Positions 23,201 to 32,284 are shown, numbered from the stretch's first letter. The stretch is DNA of 64,000 nt from Chloranthus sessilifolius (GCA_021018995.1 CM037584.1:171076317-171140316); one strand, 5' to 3'. Translations and numbers: made by a program. The notes: a model not told the origin generated them from the letters alone.

Positions 23201-25320
23201 ATCATTTCTCGTGCGGCTTGATGCAAAGCTGACGTACAACCTTGGTGTTTACCCTTGGTGTGAAGCCTTGGATCTTATCCCTCTCTTTTATCTTTTCTCC
23301 ATTTATTATCTGGTAACATCTTCTCTTGCTTTAATAAAATTCCTAAACCCCAAATCTAAAAATTTACACCTTTTGATTTATCCCTTTTGATTAATTTAAT
23401 CCCTTGAGCCTTCATTTTCCCAAACTTTGAGAAGTCAAGAGACGACACCATAATTGTCGCTTGATGCCCTAAACTGGATCGAAACTCGAATCCTTCATCG
23501 GATCCGTTTTTCTAGATCGGGACAATCAATGCATGTGAGCGCTAAAATTGAATTAACCCAATTGTTTTATTGAATTTATTAAATTAATTTATGTGTTAGA
23601 ATATTTCGACATTTTCATTATTCAATTAAATCCAAGGTTAGTCCCAAACTTGCAAAATTAGGGTTTTAGCGTTCGTCCCGCATCAATATGATACGCAGTA
23701 ATGAATTATACATAACATCCTAACAATCAATTATACGAAAATGGTAGTCTTGAGTATGTGAATACTAGAAATTGTCCTACATTGAGTAGGATGGTTGTAT
23801 GCCTTAGTTAACTGCTCTATATAAGAACCGAAACAATGCAGCTCTCTCTCTCTCTCTCTCTAAGTGAGCGCTCTTGTATTCAGAGCGTTGCTTAAGTAGG
23901 AGTTTCTCGAGCCTCCCGATCCTTCTTTTAGCTATAATCCTTAAATATTTTAGTTTAGATTCATGGTTTACAACATACTGCAAATATGAAGCACCTCGAG
24001 AGAAGTGGTCCAACAACTGGTTGACAACTATAGATATGACACTTACATTAGACAATTTGATGAATAACATTTTTGCCTTTGCAGTATGTTGTGTAGTATA
24101 TTAATCTTTTCTACTTCTCCAGATCGCATTCATGGCTAGACTTTGGGCAAATCATATATAGATGTCATCATAAATATTGTAGAAATTTGAGAAGTTAAAT
24201 AAAATCTATAGGATTTAAACAGAGTAGGAGATATATGATTTAGATTAAAACATGTAAGCAATACGGTGTTAAACTAAATGCATTTCAAATAGTTTGCCCG
24301 AAGGAACCAAGTAAAAATAAAACATATCAATGAAAAGGAAGCAAAACTAGGAGTAATGAGTACATGACTACCTTCTTTAGCTGGCTAAAGTCTAGTGAAG
24401 GCAATGGATGCACAGTAGGAGATTTGGTACTCTGAATAGGATTTTCAGAACCTTTGTCACCACACCTAGGAAGCTGAAACAACAAAGAATTTCTCCCTGA
24501 AAATGCCCATCAAAAGTTCTGAAATTATGAGTTGATTCAAACATAACAAATCTAATAGAAGGAAATAAAATCCAATGAAATCATAATTTACTCATCAAAC
24601 TGAAAGGGGATGATTGATTTGAGTAAGAAAATAGTCATGAAAGAACAATAAACACAATATTTAATAAATATATCCATCACCCCTCTAGTATGGGTCAAAA
24701 GCAGCTCCCCCACTATTGTTCATCTCTTTATTGCTTTTCCCGGTTTTAAAATTATTTACTACTGTGGTTCAAAATCCTGGTTTACTTACTTAACAATCAC
24801 CTGCCAGACCAATATGTGTCAGTGTATTGGCAGATACATTATTCCAATGTATCAGCCGATACATTGAGCCATGTATCGGTCTCGCAATACATTTGGAACG
24901 AGGCTGATCGATCTCGAAATGGTCGGCCTTGAAATGAGGCCGATCGGTCTTGTAACATGGCTGATTGGTCTTGAAACATGGCTGATTGGTCTCGAAACTT
25001 GATCAATCAGTCGCGAAACGAGGCTGATCGGTTTCGTAACGTGGCTGATCATCCAATAATTTGACAATACATTCACTGGGGCAATCCATATCAATGCATT
25101 GACCCAGTCCAGGCCAAAACTGATACAAATCGAACCGTTCGATTTGTATCAGTATCAAACGATATTTTGCACCATATTTACTACCGTTGATCGATGAAAG
25201 TAAATTAGAAACTGGCAAAAAAAATGGAATTTTTTTTTCTTATTTGATATTGAGTTATCTCAAAGATTGAATAATACCAGTACAAAGTCCCAAAAGTTTG
25301 CGTCTCCGTAAGCTCACCAT
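4042..25320 (-). CDS. Soloist: Soloist-type AP2/ERF transcription factor gene (At4g13040-like), four coding exons, 3' end outside window
   Basis: Nuclear DNA-binding protein of the AP2/ERF superfamily; the Arabidopsis relative is the lone member called Soloist. Coding exons on the minus strand: 25320-25278, 24496-24372, 21981-21897, 4222-4042. Phases join exactly: 14 codons plus 1 nt; 2 nt plus 41 codons; 28 codons plus 1 nt; 2 nt plus 59 codons plus 2 nt. Every junction is GT-AG. The protein starts MVSLRRRKLLGLCTGRN, as I remember for this family, has a Ser-rich stretch SGSSSSKEGHNQPIS (about 70-84), a basic nuclear-localisation-like run KRRKRHRRK (89-97), then the AP2 domain from RGVYFKNMKWQAAIK (108) to HLYDR (145). 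The rest of the AP2 domain and the C-terminus were sought in 1-4041 and not found, so they should lie to the left. No coding damage is seen. Family assignment comes from remembered homologues, not from a search. Confidence 0.88.
5580..5775 (-). repeat. CAT-repeat-tailed retroposon 3' end
   Basis: A (CAT/CGT)n run (5590-5650) followed by AT-rich and pyrimidine-rich sequence, like the 3' tails of plant RTE-type LINEs and their SINEs. Similar tails occur at 33727-33775, 34478-34530 and 39100-39165, where a GGTCGGCT/AGCTGACC-like word sits beside the repeat. Family by resemblance only. Confidence 0.35.
5882..6193 (+). other. Open frame of unknown nature in the large intron
   Basis: A frame of about 103 codons without ATG, rich in acidic residues (CDEHILSNDRNVSIIQDLHD and EIEELKSIKLL), ending at a TAA. 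Its composition looks coding, so it may be a decayed exon or transposon fragment. It is antisense to the host gene. I recognise no domain. Confidence 0.2.
6606..7428. mobile_element. W-family (GATACG-word) hAT-type element, 823 bp
   Basis: Ends CATGGTTGTCAAT and (reverse) CAAGGTTGTCAAAT. Perfect 8-bp duplication CTCTAGAG (6598-6605, 7429-7436). Both subterminal regions are arrays of ACGATAC/GATACACG words; the centre is plain AT-rich sequence without a long ORF. Confidence 0.85.
7512..8262. repeat. Direct duplication, two diverged copies
   Basis: About 7512-7908 and 7956-8262 are the same sequence. Each has ATGTATGAACTTGTATTTT, then the A-run with GGCTTTTGTT, an AAGAAGAAGAG block, CTATCACAGCAGGTATRTGC, and AAAACAAGTGATTTCAC. 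They differ by small gaps. No gene in either copy. Confidence 0.75.
8366..8393. repeat. Short perfect hairpin
   Basis: TGGCACCCAAAC and its reverse complement GTTTGGGTGCCA lie almost back to back. Related GGTGCCATGTGG words recur around 33000-33060. Possibly the end of an unrecognised MITE. Confidence 0.4.
8790..9230 (+). pseudogene. LINE remnant: RNase H-like C-terminus and 3' tail
   Basis: The frame from 8798 reads VVVDALEGKSFAWKVNKWVR and then HTFSESNATADQ. This fits the plant RVT_3/RNase H pattern (Asp..Leu..Gly, later 'REAN..AD'). The 3' part has a TTTTGCTTAATAAGCC end and an A-run, as in a LINE 3'UTR. Truncated at the 5' side. Confidence 0.55.
9656..9963 (+). repeat. LTR 1 of the array
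   Basis: 308 bp. Contains TATATAAAGGGCAATCACAT (TATA region), a CT-rich leader and the end TATGTCTACA. The primer site follows at 9964-9976. Confidence 0.85.
11133..11692. mobile_element. F-family (ACTCGG-word) insertion inside the LTR array
   Basis: Ends CATGGTTTTAAAAT and (reverse) CACTGTTTTAAAAC. Both flanks are dense in CGACTCGG/GAGTCGAC words; the centre is a (TA)n run (about 11232-11277) and a 240-bp CTT-rich pyrimidine tract. The two sister internal regions read straight through this point (TTTCTGG|TGCT). Exactly 8 bp (ATCAAAGG) separate the element from the resumed sequence, though they no longer match GTTTCTGG. Confidence 0.8.
12218..12391 (+). repeat. LTR 2 of the array (shortest copy)
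   Basis: 174 bp, starting TGTTGGAGATAATATATTAA after the purine tract. Primer site at 12392-12404 (TGGTATCAGAGCC). Confidence 0.85.
14084..14347 (+). repeat. LTR 3 of the array
   Basis: 264 bp, starting TGATGGAGATAATATATTAA, ending TACGTCTACA. Primer site at 14348-14360. Confidence 0.85.
16045..16302 (+). repeat. LTR 4 of the array
   Basis: 258 bp, starting TGTTGGAGATAATATATTAA, ending TATGTCTACA directly before the right GTAAC target duplication. Confidence 0.85.
18361..19100. repeat. Self-complementary hairpin minisatellite
   Basis: About eight units, each with an inverted pair GACCCACGCA...TGCGTGGGTC around a GGGGACCCC-like centre, separated by CTCT/TTTC-rich spacers. Units start near 18361, 18481, 18771, 18832, 18899, 18966, 19050 and 19093. 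The open frames across it on both strands are by-products of the repeats. Confidence 0.8.
18561..18771. mobile_element. A-family hAT-type MITE inside the minisatellite
   Basis: Ends CAAGGATCAAAAATTCGG and (reverse) CATGGTTCAAAATTTC; TTTCGG/CCGAAA words inside. Flanks GGCCACAC/GCCCGCAC (6 of 8); the surrounding repeat makes this flank match less telling. Confidence 0.7.
19814..20130. repeat. Three tandem units of about 110 bp in the solo LTR
   Basis: Units share ATCCAACGRTGGATGCG, GGTCAAACGATCAT, AACGCGATCCAACGGTGGAT and TTTATCATA, TTGACCAAATCTTAGGATAT. Diverged copies; no coding. Confidence 0.7.
20984..21154 (+). other. Small open frame of unknown meaning
   Basis: ATG to TAG, 56 codons: MADIEDAMLKKSSSFVQLSL and then TDIYVAINSSFKSRSL. 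It lies in the large intron, antisense to the host gene, just right of the copia remnant. No domain recognised; it may be a gene fragment carried by a transposon, or chance. Confidence 0.15.
21434..21505. mobile_element. A-family hAT-type MITE, 72 bp
   Basis: Ends CATGGATCAAAATTTCGG and (reverse) CAAGGATCAAAAAATCGG. Perfect 8-bp duplication ATATCCTT (21426-21433, 21506-21513). One of the smallest copies, almost only its termini. Confidence 0.85.
21897..21981 (-). CDS. Soloist: Soloist coding exon 3 (Ser-rich)
   Basis: 85 nt between acceptor TTCTTTGTAG and donor TTTCAG|GTGTGTC. It encodes INLSESCPGSSNVSGSSSSK and then EGHNQPIS, a Ser-rich linker, and leaves one G that joins the GG of the next exon as Gly. 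The next exon lies 17.7 kb away. Confidence 0.83.
22455..23685. mobile_element. Solo LTR, 1.23 kb
   Basis: Begins TGATGGGGACATC and ends CGTCCCGCATCA, flanked by a perfect 5-bp duplication ATATG (22450-22454, 23686-23690). A TATA-like CTATATAAGG lies near 23074. Carries the B-type MITE 22810-23016. No internal region present; superfamily not decided. Confidence 0.75.
22810..23016. mobile_element. B-family (TATCGG-word) hAT-type MITE
   Basis: Ends CAAGGTATCAAAT and (reverse) CAAGGTGTCAAAT. Perfect 8-bp duplication AACTTGTC (22802-22809, 23017-23024). The body is CCGATAC/GTATCGG words around an A-run. Confidence 0.88.
23740..24110 (+). repeat. LTR-like promoter stretch
   Basis: TTGTCCTACATTGAGTAGGA, then GCTCTATATAAGAACC (TATA), then a (CT)n leader, an arrangement common in plant copia LTRs. 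It also has a 15-bp perfect inverted repeat, ACAACATACTGCAAA (about 23970) and TTTGCAGTATGTTGT (about 24080). Ends not defined. Confidence 0.35.
24372..24496 (-). CDS. Soloist: Soloist coding exon 2
   Basis: 125 nt. The acceptor GCATTTTCAG|GG supplies the two bases needed to finish the codon left by exon 1, giving Gly-Arg-Asn-Ser. A second AG 22 nt downstream (TTGTTTCAG) looks like a good acceptor but would bring a stop, so the upstream one is chosen. The exon ends DFSQLKK at an AAG|GTAGTC donor in phase 0. Confidence 0.85.
24497..25277 (-). other. Soloist intron (781 bp) containing a 414-bp MITE
   Basis: GT-AG intron, more than half made of the hAT-type insertion at 24763-25176, whose right end lies 102 bp from the exon 1 donor. 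The remaining 367 bp would be an ordinary-sized plant intron. Confidence 0.8.
24763..25176. mobile_element. B-like (TGTATCGG/CTGATCGG-word) hAT-type MITE in a Soloist intron
   Basis: Ends TGTGGTTCAAAAT and (reverse) TATGGTGCAAAAT. Perfect duplication TTTACTAC (24755-24762, 25177-25184). The centre has eight or so GGCTGATCGGTCT-like repeats. Confidence 0.85.
25278..25320 (-). CDS. Soloist: Soloist coding exon 1 (start codon)
   Basis: ATG at 25320-25318 opens MVSLRRRKLLGLCT and the exon ends one base into codon 15, at a G|GTATTATT donor. Just upstream is a T-rich tract followed by two possible 3' splice acceptors (exon would begin at 25337 or 25322). The start codon therefore appears to follow a 5'UTR intron. 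Confidence 0.85.
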
Positions 25321-25877
25321 CGCTAATTTTTACTTTCCTAATTAACAACAAAAAAATGGTTAGTGGACGAGCTAAAGTATCTCCAATTCATGATTTATTA
25401 ATAACAAAAAACACAAATGAAAATCGATTAAGCATGATAAATATACAAAGATATTCAGTTCTTGATCATATACTATAATAATGTAGAGAGGAATCAAAGA
25501 GTTAGCAATATACAATCACAAGATCAGCACATATGATATCTTCTAATAGGCACAACCGATAAGAAACAACCATTTACACATACAGTATCTTCTAACAGGG
25601 ACACACACACGTGCACACCCACATGCCTGCATACATGCCCACACACACCCACATAGCATGCATGCACATGGCACGTAGACTCCTTTAAGCCCAGGATAAG
25701 CTACAGCCTTTTGGAACAGAAGGTATAACCACATCAAATGATATGTATCAAGCATTAATCGCTTGTTAATATTAGAATTTCATGAACAATTTATAGTGAC
25801 TGTAAGGGGTACTAGGAAGTATCAACCCGGATACTAGCTTTGAAAATCTAAGTTCGTGATTGCAAGCCTCTCTGAAT

Positions 25878-26165
25878 CATAGTCACCAAGCGGGGTACGG
25901 CAATAATTTGGCAAGGTTAAAATTTGGAAAAATCCGGCAAAATTAGGCCAGGTCGAGGGAAAATTCAGAGAATAAAAAAAAGAATTTATTTAAAAAACTC
26001 TGAATTATTCATGAATTATTCGCCAATTTTCGCGAAGTTCACGAATTTTTAAAAAACATACAGATTTTTTAAACATTCGTGAATAATTCGTGATTATTTC
26101 GTAGAAACTTAAATTTCACAAATTATTTGTGAATCATCAAAAATTCGAAGAATTTGGAGACTATG
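25878..26165. mobile_element. D-family hAT-type MITE
   Basis: Ends CATAGTCACCAAG and (reverse) CATAGTCTCCAAATTC. Flanks CTCTGAAT/CCCTGAAT (7 of 8). Inner words AATTCGTG, TTCGCGAA. Confidence 0.82.
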
Positions 26166-26599
26166 CCCTGAATCATCATATGTTACTCTTCATAAAAGGA
26201 TACATCATGTCAAGTGAAGATTCCTTATTTTGATACTACGGGAGGCTTCAACACTGTACATGTGACTACTATGAAGGAATATTTCCCTCCCATATAAAGG
26301 GTGGGACTTTTCTATGTAGCTTAAAAATTAGAACTTAAAAGTGAACAGAACAATAAAAGATAATTTTTATCAGAAACTTCAAAAGCTTTAACTTTACATT
26401 TTAAAACATATAATCACATGTGAAAATACATTAATTTGCTAAAAGGAACATAGCTATAAGTCATAACAGTTCCATATGCATATAAATTCCTGGAAATGCT
26501 ATATATAACCTTCTTTCTATTAGCTCCATGCCTATGCTCTCACAATCCAGGAGATTTAAATTGGGCCTCATGGAAGGAGGTGGAAGGAACAGAAGGGGA

Positions 26600-27000
26600 G
26601 GAAATATCATTTCTCCGACTTAATTTATATAATATCAAGAAGAGGGAATGTGAGGGCTGATTGTTGGCATGTCCATAGCATTCTTTATTAGTAGGTGTGC
26701 GTGTGTGAGCGTGTGTGTGTGTGTTAGTGTTCTTCATTAGTGGGTATGTAAGTAATAGTGGGTGTGTGAGTATAATATTGTTAAGGTGCATATATACAAA
26801 TGAAAAAAGGGTATGAGATTATTAGCTCATAACTCTAATTTCTGTCTCTCCTCTTCTCTTCTTCTTCCTCTCCAGCCTAACCCTAATTAAACATCACTAT
26901 GTTAGCTTGGTAATAGAGCTGGACCATTTACACATGTTAATCTTGCTGACGTCAACTTCCAGCTGCTGACATCAGCATGATGTCACACTGACGTCAAAGG
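26600..27000 (+). repeat. Copia LTR end and primer-site-like sequence (fragment)
   Basis: A pyrimidine-rich end with CCAGCCTAACCCTAATTAAA, then TGGTAATAGAGCTGG at 26908, close to the initiator-Met primer site. A (GT)n run is at 26696-26730. The following 60 bp hold several TGACGTCA/TGACATCA words. The upstream limit is unclear. Confidence 0.35.
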
Positions 27001-27439
27001 TCAAAATTTTGACATCGAATGGGTAAAAAACCATATGGGTTTTGATCAAAATCTCTTGTATCACTTGTAATTCTGGACTCGTGGATTTGACAAATATAGT
27101 GAGATTCGAAGAGTTTTTGTTAGTGCGCCCTAAAAGTCAAGGGTTTCATGGATCTCGAGGTTTCAAACGTAAAAAGGGATCGGACTTGGATGGATCTACA
27201 CCGGTTTTGTCTAAACAAGAAAGATCTGAGGTTTGTTTTGGATTAAAACTTTTATGAGTTTTTTGCATTCTCATGAATCCACATTTTCAAACCATTTTCA
27301 CAATTTCCGGGTTCCTGAACCCTGTGTGCATTTTTTGGTCAAATTTATTGTGTGGATCTGGACCGGATATCCTATAAGCTTCAACCGGAAGTGGTATGAT
27401 GTGATTTGGATTAGATTTGATCAAGTAATGAAGATTTTT

Positions 27440-27561
27440 GTGCATCGATATCCATTCTTTTCTGAAGATTCATGGACTCCCATTCAATGCTATCATGTAT
27501 GATGCATCGATATCCATTCTTTTATGAAGATTCATGGACTCCCATTCGATGCTATCGTGTA
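27440..27561. repeat. Tandem duplication, two units of about 60 bp
   Basis: GCATCGATATCCATTCTTTT, GAAGATTCATGGACTCCCAT and TGCTATC.TGTATG occur twice in a row with few differences. Confidence 0.8.
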
Positions 27562-27675
27562 TGGTGTTGGGTTGTGACATCTAAGGTTGTAATGTGTATC
27601 ATAACCAGTCATATTGTTGTGTTTGTGGGATGACCAGAAATATTGTTGTGTTCTAGGTGTATCCTTCCATTGTGT

Positions 27676-28905
27676 ACTTGATTTTAATGAGATGGTTTAG
27701 GGTTAGCGTTTGGTAGAGAAGAGAGAGAAGATGGATAAGTTAGGAATAGAATGACTTAATTAGGGTTAGGAAAATCCTACTAGCCTTTATACTAATAATA
27801 GGAATTACAACTCGTACACCCAAAGTTAGTACATTCACACCATAAGTAGCACACATATCTAGACTACTAACAACACACCAATAACTACTGCTCACAAACC
27901 AATACTCTCCTTCAAGCTGGCGCATAGATATCTATCATGTCCAGTTTGACAATAATATCCGGAATGAGCGAAGGACCAAGAGATTTGGTGAAAACTGTTA
28001 AAATAAATATACTTCTAATTTAACAAGGATGATAAACTAAAGGGATAAGAAAGATATGATATACTAATTGAGGGTTTATTCGAGAAAGAAGAAGTAGGAG
28101 AGAAAGCAATGGATACAAAAGACTACATTGTTAATATTGAGATGTAAATGAATTACAAGAGGTGGTCTCCTTATATAGAGGAGCCACTTACATTCTAAAG
28201 ACCCCCCACACATAACCAATGACCCCCACTTACTTTTATGTGGACACTTCCCTCCACACATAACACTATTGCTTCCTACACACCATACATATATTACAAT
28301 CTCCAACAAAAACATTTACTAGTTGTTGAGAAGATGAGACCTTTGGAGTCTCTATGAGGCCTGTATGAATCTTTTCGTGAAGGAAGTGAATGTTTACTTC
28401 AATATGTATGGTTCTCTCATGAAGAACCGAATCTCCAGCAATATCAATGGCAGCTTGGTTGTCGTAGTGAAGAGACATAGGAAGAGATGGACAAAAACCA
28501 AGCTCAGTTATAAGAGGAAGCTAAAGAAGCTCACAAGTCCCATGAGCCATAGCTCTATGATCAGATTCGGCACTTGACTTGGAGACAACATCCCGCTTCT
28601 TACTCTTCCATGCCAGAAGGTTGCCACCAAGGAAGGCACAATACCCTGAAGTAGATCATCGATTAATAGGAGCCCCTACATAGTCAACATCATTGTACCA
28701 TAAAAATAGGCCTCGACCTGGAGAGGCCTTAATATAGCTAAGAATACGATGACAAGCAGCCATATGAGCAGCCTTGGGAGTATGCATAAACTAAACTACC
28801 AAAGAGACTGCAAATGCGAGGTCAAGATGAGTGTTGGTCAGGTAGATAAGCCTTCCAACAAGCCGCTGATGCTCTGAGAAATTAGGAAGAGGATCCCCAA
28901 CAGTA
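27676..28905 (-). mobile_element. Copia LTR-retrotransposon fragment (LTR plus 3' pol)
   Basis: Related to the 16.5-kb copia. LTR about 27676-27904 (ACTTGATTTT...CCAATA on plus), then minus-strand RNase H text (LHYDNQAAIDIAGDSVLHER, HIEVNIHFLHEK) and the integration-proximal pol motif FSEHQRLVGRLIYLTNT near 28830-28890. Broken, one LTR only; split by the solo LTR at 27996-28308. Confidence 0.75.
27996..28308 (-). mobile_element. Solo LTR (313 bp) nested in the copia fragment
   Basis: On minus it begins TGTTGGAGATTGTAATATAT and ends TTAGAAGTATATTTATTTTAACA-like; perfect 5-bp duplication AAAAC (27991-27995, 28309-28313). TATA on minus within TCCTCTATATAAGG. Confidence 0.82.
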
Positions 28906-29017
28906 GCTTTCCTTTCCCTTTTTGATTTTTTTTCAAGTTGTTGTGTGGAAACCTTTAATGCATGGGATGCTGACATCTTTGGGGGTAGGGAAAGGTCTTT
29001 TGAAGTGTGGTTCTGAC

Positions 29018-29414
29018 CAGGGTTACCCAACTCACTAGGTAGGGCTCCGAATCGAGAACCGATTCGCGGTTCGGTTCGCTCAAGATGGGCGAACCGGCCA
29101 GCAACCAGTCTGTTTTTTTTTTCATATAAGTAGAAAAATGCGGCTGAGGGGAATCGAACCCTGCTTAACTACAATCAGCTGTGTACACACTACCAGCGCT
29201 ACACGCTAGTTGTTGTTGTCTAATTTGCAAATATAATTTATATAGTATATATTATGACATTAAATAATCCAACAAATTAACTTAAATTTTAAAAAAAATA
29301 AAAATAAAAATTTAACTCATCCTACCCTAGCGAACCAAATTCGTCCGGGCGTAGTGAATTTCAAATTACGAACCCAAATTCGAACCGAACTAACCAACGA
29401 ATCAGGTAACATTG
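29018..29414. mobile_element. H-family (GTTCGG-word) hAT-type MITE with tRNA-like insert
   Basis: Ends CAGGGTTACC and (reverse) CAATGTTACC. Perfect 8-bp duplication GTTCTGAC (29010-29017, 29415-29422). Words CGGTTCG, CGAACC, CCGAACC near both ends. Its middle (about 29130-29215, minus) is tRNA-like: TAGCGCTGGTAGTG and GGTTCGATTCCCC resemble A and B boxes. Confidence 0.83.
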
Positions 29415-30059
29415 GTTCTGACTGTGGTTATGTGGAAAGGAATGATTGGATTTTTAGGGAAGTGGAGCTCGGTAGTCATTGCGTATGCACAATACTTCGA
29501 TCGCCGTAGATGATACTATCTTGGATCGTTAGGAGGCATTAATGGCTCAGTTGCACTAGTCTTTTGAATCCTTTCCAGCCTCATTACTATATGGGGTTCA
29601 GTTTTTGCATATATTTTGCCATGTTTCTTTCGGTTTTCTTAGCTTTTGGTTTCTGGCTTATGGCTGGTTTCCCCTTGGATAACCCATTAGGATTGCTATC
29701 CCCCGGTAAGGAACTTATTTACCCTTTTCTTGTACTTTCTTGTTATTTTTAATTTAGTCTTATTACTGATAAAATAAAAAATAATAAGATAGAAATAAAC
29801 CTTTCACGTTCTTTTTTCCTTTATATGTGAAATGGACGTTCATCCAATAAGAGTTTTCCATTTACCCCCTCTTTTCCTTGACAAGCCTAAAAAGTAACTT
29901 ACAAAGTTGGTAATTTATATCTAGAGTAACATTTTACTACCATATAATCTAATTTTTTGCTTTCTTCTGCCTCCAAACCTTCACTCTTGGTTTTCCCCCC
30001 ATCCTCTAAAAGCAATGAAACTTCATCACGCTCTAATGCAGCTACATCACCCCTCTTCC

Positions 30060-30584
30060 CAGTGTTACATATCACTTCTACTTTTGGGATTGTTGTCATG
30101 CCGACACTTGGTAGCACTTGGACACTCCTCAACATGACATGACACGTCAAGACGTGCAAAAAATACCACCAAACACCATCAAAGTGTACCTCATTTCGAC
30201 ATAGTAAAATAAGTTGTCATTTTAGGAAAAAATTATATAAAGTTTAGTAAATTGTAAATATAGAATATTTTAAATGAGGGGTGCTTGAAAACCATTTGTA
30301 TAATATAGAATATATTAAGTAGGTGTTTGAAAACCATTTGTATAATATAGAATATTTTAAGTAGGTTTCACTACATACATTATGTATACTTTCCAACTCT
30401 TGATCAAGTAAGTTTCTCAATTAGCTCTCTAAGATTTTCCATCCATTTTATGTTACTATATATATTAACATTTTTACTTTTTATGGCCTGCCACCATATT
30501 GGAATTTTCAGAAATTGACGTGCCAAACACCTATGACACCATGACACTTGGCATTCGTGCCACATGTCTAGCCATTTCATCATC
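30060..30584 (+). mobile_element. L-family hAT-type element (approximate right end)
   Basis: Left end CAGTGTTAC, then TTCTACTTTTGGGAT and a CCGACACTTGG..GCACTTGGACACTC block; right part GTGCCAAACACCTATGACAC, TGACACTTGGCA. Co-linear with 37005-37492 and inverted relative to 35570-36093. Includes an internal 56-bp tandem duplication (about 30285-30360). Confidence 0.65.
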
Positions 30585-30585
30585 C

Positions 30586-30586
<1 letters not shown>

Positions 30587-30625
<39 letters not shown>
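30587..30625. repeat. (CT)n then (CA)n microsatellite
   Basis: A CT run passing directly into a CA run at the right edge of the L-type element. Confidence 0.85.
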
Positions 30626-30628
<3 letters not shown>

Positions 30629-30879
30629 TCACACACACCTCTCTGCTTCAATTTGCTTAAGTCAAACAACACTTTCTAACTTTACGTACCAATAATCTAC
30701 AAAAAAAAAATTTAATCCAAAGCAACAGTATAGCTACAAACATATATAAGAGTTGTCTTAAATTGAATTGCAATAAAACTGGAAATAAACTATAATTCAA
30801 CAGGGCTTAACTAACATTTATTCTCAAAGGATTATATAATAAGGTTGCCTAATACAGGCCGGCTTACCTGAAGGTCGGT

Positions 30880-31052
30880 AATGAGAGTACAATATATACA
30901 CGTTAACCTGAAGCTCAGTTTAGTTCCAAATAAACCTGGTACACAAAATATACAGGTTAACCTTCCATATAAACCTGTTACAAAATATATACAGGTTAGC
31001 CTTGAGCTCAGCTTAATTCTAAATAAGTCTGGACAATATATATGTTACAGGG
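30880..31052. repeat. Tandem repeat, about three diverged units
   Basis: Units share AATATATACA, GGTTAACCTTGAGCTCAG, TTAATTCTAAATAAACCTG. The open frame through it is a by-product. Confidence 0.6.
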
Positions 31053-31683
31053 ATAGAAGTGAAAAGAAAAGTAAAACGTAGAGATAAGTTAGCCACTAAG
31101 GAAAAACTAAGGATATTTCAGAAGTGGATGTTAAGTCCAGGATGCATATGTAATTTTCCCTTTTTTATTTATGTACATTAATGAAATCTATACTTAAAAG
31201 CATAATGGTTGTACACTTGTACTAGAAGTAAAAGTTGGGACATTGGCACTTTATGCATTTCAAAGTTTTTAATTTTCTTATTGCCACTTTTTCGCTATTT
31301 TAAGAGATTGTTTGGATGGCAAATTTTTGGGTGTTCATTGCAAAATTGTATTAAAGAAAAAATTTAATAGTTAAATGATCATTTCGTGCATTTGACTCTA
31401 ATCACGATATTATTTGAAATGTTAACTGAAGCTAGACCTGTTACAAACATCATCACGGAGTTCGGGAATTAATAGGAAAGAAATAAATTCACGAGAAATT
31501 GGGAAACTTTGGGAAAGTTGAAAAAAATCCGAAAAATTGAAGTAGAAAAAATACTAAAATAAATATAGGGGATGAGAATGGGTTTTAAACCTGACATTTT
31601 CAACTTTTCAAATGCTGAGTTTTTTAATTAAAAACCCATTGACATTAACTTGATTTTTTAGAAACAAGGAATAAGAATTCTCA

Positions 31684-31688
<5 letters not shown>

Positions 31689-31742
<54 letters not shown>
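31689..31742. repeat. (TA)n microsatellite
   Basis: Uninterrupted AT dinucleotide run of about 54 bp. Confidence 0.95.
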
Positions 31743-31744
<2 letters not shown>

Positions 31745-31883
31745 TTCCATTGAACATAAATCAACAGTCGAAAATCAACCTTATTTATTTATTTATCTTT
31801 GGATGGCCATTGATCGACTTTGGGAATGCGCACTTAGCACCCGATCCTCAGAGGTGGCTCTGACTCAAGTGAAGTGTCCTGGG

Positions 31884-32284
31884 CAGTCACAAAAGTCTCC
31901 AATTTTTTCAAAAAATCAGAAAAAGTCGGTGACTTGAAGTCATCCCGACTTTATCGCCGATTAATCGGCTAAGTCGCGACTCGGCCGATTAATCGGCAAT
32001 GTTTGTGATGTTGTCAATTTTTTTTTTCTTTTTTTTTTTTACTTCTTAAAGGCGGGGGGGGGGGGGGATGTTTTGTACTATTTTGTTCATAAAAAATCTT
32101 TAGATTTTGCTTGTTTTGCACTATTTTGTTCATTAAAACCATTATTTTTAACTTTCAATATATTATGATATATTGTTTTGAATTTTTGATCCCCCGATTT
32201 TTTCCGATTTTGACGGACTTTGACCTTTTCGCCGATTTTCCCCAACTTAGACCCTTGCCGATTTATTGCCGTTTTGTGACTATG
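31884..32284. mobile_element. E-family (AATCGG-word) hAT-type MITE
   Basis: Ends CAGTCACAAAAGTC and (reverse) CATAGTCACAAAACGG. Perfect 8-bp duplication GTCCTGGG (31876-31883, 32285-32292). Words GCCGATTAATCGGC, GTCGCGACTCGG. Contains a G run (about 32053-32067). Same family as 671-1025 in the other orientation. Confidence 0.87.

Larger units (their letters stand above)
21982..24371 (-). other. Soloist intron (2.39 kb) containing a 1.23-kb solo LTR
   Basis: GT-AG intron. Its main content is the solo LTR at 22455-23685, which carries a MITE, plus an LTR-like stretch at about 23740-24110. The remainder is AT-rich with nothing recognisable. Confidence 0.8.

Noticed and set aside
24474-24482. 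Acceptor TTGTTTCAG for Soloist exon 2
   Set aside because: Joining exon 1 there puts a stop in the second codon; the acceptor 22 nt upstream keeps the frame and gives the expected Gly-Arg-Asn-Ser text.
29130-29215. A tRNA gene
   Set aside because: A- and B-box-like words are present but I cannot build acceptor and anticodon stems; kept only as a tRNA-like insert.
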